This document shows, piece after piece, positions 52,598 to 59,398 of a stretch of DNA of 64,000 nt. Numbering within the stretch: position 1 is the stretch's first letter; every line of letters begins with the position of its first letter. Under the pieces are notes generated by a model. The model had not been told where the DNA came from. It made no database searches and saw only the letters and a program-made list of their open reading frames with translations. This DNA is from JAXLWB01 sp046328715. GTDB taxonomy: Bacteria > Chloroflexota > Anaerolineae > Caldilineales > Caldilineaceae. The position numbers and the translations under genes were made by a program. The stretch lies in contig JAXLWB010000034.1 of NCBI GenBank assembly GCA_046328715.1, positions 1 to 64,000 on the forward strand. Reading direction: 5' to 3'.

Positions 52598-52619
52598 AGG
52601 TTCTCCAAAGGAAATGAAG

Positions 52620-52658
52620 AGATGACAGGATGAAGAGATTGCTTTCATCCTGTCATCT
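52620..52658. repeat. Perfect 15-bp hairpin
   Basis: AGATGACAGGATGAA (52620-52634) pairs perfectly with TTCATCCTGTCATCT (52644-52658). The unit GATGACAGGATGA matches the one at 34018. Between binding-protein and DppB-like genes; the rest of 52660-52815 shows no gene. Confidence 0.85.
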
Positions 52659-52815
52659 GGCGATACTGATTGACTGTCTTACCGACGAAATGGGTGCGTA
52701 GGGGTATGAGGTGGGGCGGCGACACGCTTATCTCTTATCGACATCGTGGTTCCGCCCCATCTCGTACCCGCCCTCTGAATTCGCCAGCAGTGTCATCCTT
52801 GTCGCTTCGTTAGGA

Positions 52816-54837
52816 TTACTTGGCAAAGTAGAACTGTTCGGGATCGGCGGTGCCGGGGAAGGAGAGATCCCAGCCAGCCACCAAGCCGAAGTCAGGCACA
52901 TTTTGCAGATTGTTATTGACGATCAAGGCGCTAGGATGGTCGCCGATAGTACCGATGTAGAGCGGACCATCTTCGATATGCACCTCATAGGCCTTGAGCA
53001 GTTTGGCTTCTCGTTCTTTTGGATCAACCGTGCTCAATACTTCGGTGTAGCGTTGTTGCAGTTTTTCCAACATGGAGCCAGGGCGAGCGGGAATCCCTTC
53101 CTTACCACCGGTTTGGTAGTAGAGACCAATGCGTGCGCCACCCATGCAGTAGGTTACACCTTCTACGGGTGCCCACACAGTCGCAGCCGAGACCAAACCC
53201 CAGGCCGCAGCACTACCCCAAGCGCGGATCATCACTTCGCCTGCCATCACACGTTGCGAGAAGGTGCTCCACTCGTCGGGCGCGACCACTGTCTTAAGCC
53301 CAACCGCTTCCCAATCCTGTTTGATCAACGCCATCGCACTCACCGATTGGCTGTCACCTTGATCGACAGAGACGACCAGTTCCAGCGGTGTGCCATCGGC
53401 GCGCTCGCGGAAGCCATCGCCATTCACATCCTTGAGTCCAATTTCATCGAGCAATGATTTGGCATGTTCAGCATCCAATGTCGCTGCCAAGCTGACCCAA
53501 CGGTCATAAACTGCCTTGCCCTCTGGGGAGCGGAACTCTGGGCTTTCGGGGCTGAGCGCTGCCTGACGGGGTGTGCCTAAACCAAGAGCAGCCACATCAT
53601 TGATACGATTTCGGTCGATCGATTCCGAGAGGGCGATGCGGAATTTTTGTTCGTACATCAAATCGACAATGCCCTCATCCGGATAATCGTAATAGAGAAT
53701 CAACCAAGGCCAGGCAAAGTCGCCACGCTTCCAGAATTTGACGGTGTAGTTACCAGCAGCTTCGTTGTCCTTCAAGGTTGGCACATCTTTGAGCGGGATA
53801 TCGCGCACCTGAAAGTCCAATTCGCCAGCAATGCCTTTGAGCGTGATCAACTCGCTGGCATTGCCACCTGCAGGTACAATCTTGGCTTCGATGCGGTCGA
53901 TGTAGGGCAGTTGGTTCCCCTGAGCATCCACTTTCCAATAGTAGGGGTTGCGTTCCATTGTAATGTGGTCACCAGAGACAAATTCTACAGTGTGCCAGGC
54001 ATAAAGCACCGGCATATCAGGGTATTGCAATGGGTTGTTATAGCGTGCGAGCAGTTCCGTAGCATCCTTCATTTCTGTGTTGTGCTTAGGATGAAATTTT
54101 TCCAAATAGTGGGAAGGCACTAGATGCTGGGCTGCATTATAAAAACCACGGGCCGCCATATCGACAAAGAGCGGATTGGGAGCAGCGAAGGTAAACTTCA
54201 AGGTGAAATCGTCGATCTTTTCCAATTTCATTGGCTCGCCATTGACGCGCGTCCCTGCTGGTGTGGAAAGACCAATGCTTTCGTCCATCACCATTTCATT
54301 CCACCAGAAAAGATAGTCATCCACTGTAAAGGCGTCGCCGTCCGACCACTTAACGCCTTCGAGGAAGTGAGCGGTCAACTCAGTAGCTTCAGCATTCCAA
54401 TCCCAACTCGTCAAAATATTGGGGCGTACACCAGAAACATCCCGTTCCCATTTGACCAGCGACTCGTTGCCAACAGTCATACGCAGCCAGCCCATGCCAT
54501 CGTCGCCAGCCACCATGCGCAGGGTACCACCATAGACACCAGGGTTTTTAACGGGTTGCAGCACGAGAGGGCTGGGTGGAATACGCTCTTCGACCGGAGG
54601 AAGTTTGCCAGCCGCAACCATTTCTGCCAGCATCGGTGCTTCTTTGGATGCGGATGGGGCTGCTGCTTGGGCGGGGGCTGCTGCTGCTTCCTGGGTGGTT
54701 CCCTGAGTAGCCTCCTGGGCGGGCGCTGGCGCTGCAGGTTGAGCGGGAGTGCCGCAGCCTGCTAACAATGCTAGGATCGTAACGATTGCAAACAGTCTTA
54801 AAAAGCTTCGGTGTTTACTTCTTGACACATTTGACAT
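52816..54837 (-). CDS. Peptide-type ABC transporter, large solute-binding lipoprotein (family 5)
   Basis: A 673-residue binding protein, about 100 residues longer than usual, with the lipobox LAGC and a Gln/Ala/Pro-rich linker. The mature part has PLVLQPVKNPGVYGGTLRMV, then LTAHFLEGVKWSDGDAFTVD. This is the larger type often found in Chloroflexota with the extended DppC-like permease, as here. AAGGAGACAGC precedes ATG 54837. It follows the PhyH gene by 202 bases. Confidence 0.9.
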   Translation of the reverse strand: MSNVSRSKHRSFLRLFAIVTILALLAGCGTPAQPAAPAPAQEATQGTTQEAAAAPAQAAAPSASKEAPMLAEMVAAGKLPPVEERIPPSPLVLQPVKNPGVYGGTLRMVAGDDGMGWLRMTVGNESLVKWERDVSGVRPNILTSWDWNAEATELTAHFLEGVKWSDGDAFTVDDYLFWWNEMVMDESIGLSTPAGTRVNGEPMKLEKIDDFTLKFTFAAPNPLFVDMAARGFYNAAQHLVPSHYLEKFHPKHNTEMKDATELLARYNNPLQYPDMPVLYAWHTVEFVSGDHITMERNPYYWKVDAQGNQLPYIDRIEAKIVPAGGNASELITLKGIAGELDFQVRDIPLKDVPTLKDNEAAGNYTVKFWKRGDFAWPWLILYYDYPDEGIVDLMYEQKFRIALSESIDRNRINDVAALGLGTPRQAALSPESPEFRSPEGKAVYDRWVSLAATLDAEHAKSLLDEIGLKDVNGDGFRERADGTPLELVVSVDQGDSQSVSAMALIKQDWEAVGLKTVVAPDEWSTFSQRVMAGEVMIRAWGSAAAWGLVSAATVWAPVEGVTYCMGGARIGLYYQTGGKEGIPARPGSMLEKLQQRYTEVLSTVDPKEREAKLLKAYEVHIEDGPLYIGTIGDHPSALIVNNNLQNVPDFGLVAGWDLSFPGTADPEQFYFAK

Positions 54838-54897
54838 AGAGCTGTCTCCTTGGTGAGTTGTATCCTCGCAGTTGCTATTCAGTGTACTCAGCTCTGA

Positions 54898-54951
54898 ATG
54901 AAAAGCGGAGTTTTGTTTTTCGAAAGTACCTTGGAAAACACCGCTTTTCAT
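54898..54951. repeat. Hairpin between PhyH and binding-protein genes
   Basis: ATGAAAAGCGGAGTTTT (54898-54914) pairs with AAAACACCGCTTTTCAT (54935-54951) with one mismatched position. It lies between two minus-strand genes and may separate their transcripts. The arms are not tandem repeats. Confidence 0.7.
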
Positions 54952-55039
54952 CGCAACCGTCGTTCAACACGTTTTGCAATCTGAAGAGTGCTACTAAATG
55001 CAGTGCAGGGGTACGGAAATTGAGGATAATGTATAATTT

Positions 55040-55876
55040 TTATTCAGTCACTTTTTCCACCTTTTCATAACTACTGACTTCGATCACTGACTTGCCATCC
55101 TGGTCAACCCAAATGCCACATTGGCTGCCACCAGCGCTTTTGTCTATCTCGACAGTGCCGCCATCCATACGCAACACTGGGAAATACCATTGTGCTACCT
55201 GTTGCGCATCGCCTTCAATATAATGAGCGATCAAGCTACGACGGAAGCGATCATCGCTTGTATTGGGAAGTGAGCCGTGGACGATTTGTCCATTGAAGAA
55301 GAGCACATCGCCGGGGTCCATGATGACCGGAGCAACAGGTTGGCCTTCGGGTATGGGCACGGTGACATCCGTAAAGCTCTGAGTCGAATCTGCCTTCACT
55401 GTACACAGAATCGGCCAGTCTTGACTACCGGGCACCACTTGCAGACAGCCATTTTGCTCATCGCAGCGGTCCACTGCCATCCAGGCTGCCACACAGGTTC
55501 CTGGTTGTACACGCAAGTAGTAGTTATCCTGATGCAATGCCTGGCCGCGGGCATGAGGTGGCTTGAAATAGAACATGGTTTGCACTGCATATGGCTCGCG
55601 CCCAAGTAAGCCGGTAAGGCATTCATTGATGCGCCCATCCAGCAACCATTTCAGTGTTGCCTCATCATGGCGGTGCATCATCATCAAACGGGGCCACTGT
55701 ACAAGTGGATCTGTTGATGTGGCGGTCGAAAAGTTGCGATCCATGCGTGCATTCTCTTCGAGCCGCATTTGTGTGAAATGTTCTTTGTAAAATTCAGCTT
55801 CTGCGGGGCTAAAAAGACCTTTGACGACAACATAACCGTCACGCTCAAACGCTTGTTTGTGTTGTTCGCTAAGCAT
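55040..55876 (-). CDS. Phytanoyl-CoA dioxygenase (PhyH) family protein
   Basis: A 278-residue Fe(II)/2-oxoglutarate oxygenase. His115-x-Asp117 in ALHQDNYYLRVQPG and a distal His in GQIVHGSLPN make the facial triad, with the Arg in RFRRSLIAHY. QNGCLQVVPGSQDWPILC is the PhyH signature. It is divergent from an AraC-type regulator 102 bases away, which probably controls it, and stands upstream of the five-component peptide transporter. Substrate unknown. Confidence 0.9.
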   Translation of the reverse strand: MLSEQHKQAFERDGYVVVKGLFSPAEAEFYKEHFTQMRLEENARMDRNFSTATSTDPLVQWPRLMMMHRHDEATLKWLLDGRINECLTGLLGREPYAVQTMFYFKPPHARGQALHQDNYYLRVQPGTCVAAWMAVDRCDEQNGCLQVVPGSQDWPILCTVKADSTQSFTDVTVPIPEGQPVAPVIMDPGDVLFFNGQIVHGSLPNTSDDRFRRSLIAHYIEGDAQQVAQWYFPVLRMDGGTVEIDKSAGGSQCGIWVDQDGKSVIEVSSYEKVEKVTE

Positions 55877-55909
55877 AGGCGTTACCCTTTACTCCATTTG
55901 GAAATGCTC

Positions 55910-55915
55910 TATAAT
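55910..55915 (+). promoter_or_regulatory. -10 box in the PhyH/AraC divergent spacer
   Basis: TATAAT at 55910-55915 points toward the AraC-type gene; a -35 box is poor. The spacer also has TTGTACGAA (55931) and TTGTATTATACA (55963), possible regulator sites. Confidence 0.4.
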
Positions 55916-55978
55916 CAGGGAAATAATGAATTGTACGAATTTGTGGAAGAACTGTATGATAGTTGTATTATACACCGA

Positions 55979-56902
55979 ATGTCTATACACAACTCTGCTG
56001 ATCTTATGTACGATCCTGCTTTTCACGAGAGCAATTTACAACCGATTACACCTTCGCCGCCACCTGGTATTATCACCGCAAATCACTTTCGAGCCTCTTA
56101 TGGTTACCAGGTTAGAAGACCGTCAGGTGCCCGCGATTGGCTACTCACCTTTACTGTGGATGGCATCGGACGTTATCGTTTGTTCGATAAAATTTACTAC
56201 TGCAAGGTGGGAGATGTCATGCTGGTGGAGCCTGGGATCATGCACGATTATGCTACTTTAGAGCAAGGGCGACAATGGGAGTTTTATTGGGCACACTTTC
56301 TGCCTCGCCCCCATTGGCTCGAATGGATGCAGTTGCCAGAACACACAACCGGACTCCGCAGTGTAACAATTGTCGAGGGTTCACTACAGCAACGGATCGT
56401 GCAAACGTTTACGAAGTTACTGGACGATCTGCGCAATCCATCACGATTGCATGGCGATCTGGCAGCCAATGCACTCGAGGAAATTTTGCTCTGCATTGCC
56501 TTACACAACGCCCATGAAAACGCTCCGGCAATTGATCCAAGAGTGGATGCTGTACTCAAATATCTCAATAACCACTATCGGGAACCAGTCGCAATTTCAA
56601 CGCTTGCACAATTAGTGTCTCTCTCTCCATCGCGCTTGGCGCATCTCTTTAAGGAGCAAGTCGGCAGATCGATCATCGAGACAATCATCGCTATTCGACT
56701 TCAACAAGCAGCACGGCTGCTCGAATATAGTTCATTGCAGATTAGCGAAATTGCCCGAGAAGTAGGTTTTCAGTCGGCATCCTATCTATCACGCCAATTT
56801 ACCAACTATTATGGAAAGAGCCCACTGGCCTATCGGCTAAAGATTGAGCCCCATCAACTCTGCCACTCCACCACGACCCCCACAATTTCCCGCTCACTCT
56901 GA
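55979..56902 (+). CDS. AraC family transcriptional regulator
   Basis: A regulator of about 307 residues. The N-terminal cupin-like ligand domain (FTVDGIGRYRLFDKIYYCKV, VEPGIMHDYATLEQG) matches AraC-type sugar sensors. The C-terminal domain has the two helix-turn-helices (ISTLAQLVSLSPSRLAHLFK and SEIAREVGFQSASYLSRQFT, then YYGKSPLAYR). The start is uncertain: 55979 gives the usual length, 55904 would add 25 residues. It is divergent from the PhyH gene, the likely target. Its last 49 bases overlap the end of the convergent dehydrogenase gene. Confidence 0.88.
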   Translation: MSIHNSADLMYDPAFHESNLQPITPSPPPGIITANHFRASYGYQVRRPSGARDWLLTFTVDGIGRYRLFDKIYYCKVGDVMLVEPGIMHDYATLEQGRQWEFYWAHFLPRPHWLEWMQLPEHTTGLRSVTIVEGSLQQRIVQTFTKLLDDLRNPSRLHGDLAANALEEILLCIALHNAHENAPAIDPRVDAVLKYLNNHYREPVAISTLAQLVSLSPSRLAHLFKEQVGRSIIETIIAIRLQQAARLLEYSSLQISEIAREVGFQSASYLSRQFTNYYGKSPLAYRLKIEPHQLCHSTTTPTISRSL

Positions 56903-57852
56903 TCCAAACGCTGGTAAATCTCTGGCAGTTCTTCCCACGGTACACGATGGGTGATCATCGGCGCTAGATTCAGTCGTCCTTTGGCGATCATCTCCATCGT
57001 TAGCCCAAAGGCGCGGCGACGATCCCAACGCTGGCCAGTCGCTGGATGACCATAGGTGACTTGCAATGTCAGGTCCTTTTGCAGATAGGGATCACCAACT
57101 GGACTAAAGGCAGGCAGATCGGTATGGCGGGCCACGACTACGATTTTGCCACCCTTGCAGGCAATCTCCATGCTCAGTTGGATCGCTGGCCAGACCGAAG
57201 CCGCCTCGATCACCAGATCAGCACCTTGTCCGTCGCTGAAAGCAAGCACCTGCTCCAGAAAATTTGCTTCCTCCGGACTAACTGCAAGATCGGCTCCCAT
57301 CTGGCGCGCAATCTGGAGTCGAGCCTCGACCTTATCGATCGCAATCGTGCGAAAGCCATATGCCTTACAATAGGCCAGCGCAGACAGACCGATCACGCCC
57401 AAGCCGACAATAGCAACGGTTTCGCCCAGGGTTGGATGGCTGCGGCGCAAGGCAAGATGGGCTACCTCAGCAATGCTCAGAAAGACGGCTTGTTCATCCG
57501 GCAGATCGGGGCGCAGCTTGATCGCCAGGCTGGCTGGCATGGCTGCGATCTGGCGATGGGTGGCCGGAACAAAGACGCGGTCACCCACGGCAAAGTCTTG
57601 CACTTCAGCGCCAACCTCAATCACGTCGCCGACCATGGAATAGCCATTTTCGGTCGGCACCTCAAAAGGCACATTGGCGTGCAGATATTTGCCTTCGTTG
57701 TCGACGGGAATCAGGCGAAAAACCCGAATCTCAGTGCCAGTGCTGATGGCGGTAAGGCGAGCGCGCACGAGTAAACCATCAGGCGGGCAGGCAGGAAGTT
57801 CGACCGAGTCAAAGGTTGCGGTACGGGGTGCGATGATCAAGAGTCGCTGCAT
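56854..57852 (-). CDS. Zinc-type medium-chain dehydrogenase (MDR superfamily)
   Basis: A 332-residue MDR protein, NAD(P)-dependent. The cofactor motif is VAIVGLGVIGLSALAYCKAY (GxGxxG variant). The N-terminal domain has ISTGTEIRVFRL and VGDRVFVPATH, but the usual catalytic-zinc Cys-x-Gly and GHE motifs are absent, as in the bacteriochlorophyllide/sorbitol-like branch annotated as threonine-dehydrogenase-like. Zinc binding is therefore doubtful. It converges with the AraC gene, overlapping 49 bases. Substrate unknown. Confidence 0.82.
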   Translation of the reverse strand: MQRLLIIAPRTATFDSVELPACPPDGLLVRARLTAISTGTEIRVFRLIPVDNEGKYLHANVPFEVPTENGYSMVGDVIEVGAEVQDFAVGDRVFVPATHRQIAAMPASLAIKLRPDLPDEQAVFLSIAEVAHLALRRSHPTLGETVAIVGLGVIGLSALAYCKAYGFRTIAIDKVEARLQIARQMGADLAVSPEEANFLEQVLAFSDGQGADLVIEAASVWPAIQLSMEIACKGGKIVVVARHTDLPAFSPVGDPYLQKDLTLQVTYGHPATGQRWDRRRAFGLTMEMIAKGRLNLAPMITHRVPWEELPEIYQRLDQSEREIVGVVVEWQS

Positions 57853-57892
57853 TCGATTTACCTTTTTTGGGAATTAACCGTTTTGGGAAATA

Positions 57893-58035
57893 ACCACGAG
57901 ATACACAAAACACCCGAAACCTTATCATCCCCAGGGCGATGCCCGTGGGCTGTAGCAGGGTAGCCCGTTGGGCTAAATTCTGAGCTACCGTCAACAAATT
58001 TCTGTATTTTTCGTGTGTTTTGTGTATTTCGTGGT
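57893..58035. repeat. Nested inverted repeat with ACACAAAACAC arms
   Basis: Outer arms at 57893-57919 and 58009-58035 (27 bases, two mismatches; left begins ACCACGAGATACACAAAACA). Inside lies TAGCCCGTTGGGCTA (57961-57975) and a GGCGATGCCCGTGGGC unit, familiar dispersed palindromes. The outer pair resembles the hairpin at 24227. GTATAC occurs again at 58045-58050. Confidence 0.8.
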
Positions 58036-58054
58036 CAACGATAGGTATACGATG

Positions 58055-58990
58055 TTAGCGTCCGGTGGACAATTGCGCTTGGGCTTGGGCGACGATATCA
58101 ACGCCGACCGATTCGCTCCAGGCTTGTAGCAAACGTTTGGCGATAGGGCCGACTTTGCCATCGCCCACTGGGAGCCCGTTGAACTTGGTGGCGGGCATGA
58201 TACAGTAGGGCGTACTCGTGAAAAAAGCCTCGTCGGCAGTGTAAATATCATAGGGCTGGAAATCGGTCACTTCGGTCGGGATGCCAAGTTGGGCGGCCAA
58301 TTCGAGGACAGTGGCGCGACTTACGCCAGCTAAGGCACTGCGAGCGTGGGGCGTTTTCAAGACGCCATCGGCATAGATAAAGAAGTTGCCGCCCTTGTTC
58401 TCGGCGACGTTCCCGTGAATATCGAGCAGGATGCTCTGCGCCTGCGGATCAACAAGCTTCACTTCAGCTTCGGCGAGCGTGTAAGCCATGCGGCTGCGAT
58501 TCTTGATGCGGGCATCCAGTGCTTCGGGTGGGATAGCACGTGAGAAGGGAGTGACTGCGTGACAGCCTTCGGTGTAGAAGCGCACCCAATCGGTTAGAAT
58601 CATTGGGGCAGTATGGATGATGATGGTTGCGCGTGAGCGCTGCTTGGTGGGGTCGGCACCAGCGACAAAAAGGCCACGCGAGATGTTGTGGACGAGCCAG
58701 AGATCCATCTCCGCCGCCACTTTGGGCAGATTCCTCTCCAATACCTGCAACGAGAGATCCGTCATCTCGGCAGGTGTCATGCCCGGATCAATGCGCGTGA
58801 CCTTGAGTGACTTGTAGAGGCGGGCAATGTGCTGCTCTAGCTTGAAAGCTTTATGGGCAAAGGTACGCGTCGACTCGGTTACGGTGTCGCCTAACATGAC
58901 GGCGGCATCAAAGATCGAGATTTTGGCTTCGTTGGCGGGAATAAATTCGCCGTTGAGGTAGACAAGATGAGGCGTAGCATGGTCAGTCAT
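58055..58990 (-). CDS. Class IV aminotransferase (branched-chain/D-amino acid aminotransferase-like)
   Basis: A 311-residue PLP enzyme of fold type IV. VYLNGEFIPANEAKISIFDA opens the fold as in IlvE and DAAT. The Schiff-base Lys is in DARIKNRSRM, and VAENKGGNFFIYADGVLKTP holds the conserved Glu and the phosphate-side loop (SALAGVSRATVLELA). The loop sequence does not decide between branched-chain, D-alanine and amine specificity. It is a single gene upstream of the dehydrogenase, separated by the nested repeat. Confidence 0.86.
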   Translation of the reverse strand: MTDHATPHLVYLNGEFIPANEAKISIFDAAVMLGDTVTESTRTFAHKAFKLEQHIARLYKSLKVTRIDPGMTPAEMTDLSLQVLERNLPKVAAEMDLWLVHNISRGLFVAGADPTKQRSRATIIIHTAPMILTDWVRFYTEGCHAVTPFSRAIPPEALDARIKNRSRMAYTLAEAEVKLVDPQAQSILLDIHGNVAENKGGNFFIYADGVLKTPHARSALAGVSRATVLELAAQLGIPTEVTDFQPYDIYTADEAFFTSTPYCIMPATKFNGLPVGDGKVGPIAKRLLQAWSESVGVDIVAQAQAQLSTGR

Positions 58991-59123
58991 AGATGGTTTG
59001 CTTCAATCCTTCTTGATCAACAGAGTCGAGGGGGATCTTGCTCATGGTTTACACCTGATGTGGATATCTCTATCGTAATGAGAAATTGTAGGTTTGTCAA
59101 TGCGGCGAAGTTGCTCCACTACA

Positions 59124-59183
59124 TCAGAGCCCCACACGTCAGTAAGGAACAAGTTCTACCCTTACTGACGTGCGGGGCTCTGA
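59124..59183. repeat. 24-bp hairpin, CAGARCC class, in a 408-base spacer
   Basis: Arms at 59124-59147 and 59160-59183 with one mismatch, starting TCAGAGCCCCACACGTCAG. It stands in the spacer 58991-59398 between divergent genes, so it is not a terminator of either. The rest of the spacer contains the likely promoter region of the 59399 gene but no clear box pair. Confidence 0.85.
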
Positions 59184-59398
59184 GTAATCCATTGGGCGAG
59201 GATTGAGACTAGCCATCTGCCCATCGCTAAAGATTTTGTAACCTACTACAATCGTAGCGCACTTACATGCAGGATCTCTGCTCTGTGCTAAAATTACAGG
59301 AAAATTAGGAAGAATAGATAATAGTGAAAAGGCAAACGGGATAGCTTGTAACCTAGCTTTCCCATCTATTTCCCTGGCCGCCCTTATATGGAGTTTTC

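Noticed and set aside
58044..58050. GGTATAC before the zinc-type dehydrogenase as an operator
   Set aside because: It lies at the end of the aminotransferase gene, about 190 bases upstream and behind a large hairpin, and has no second arm.
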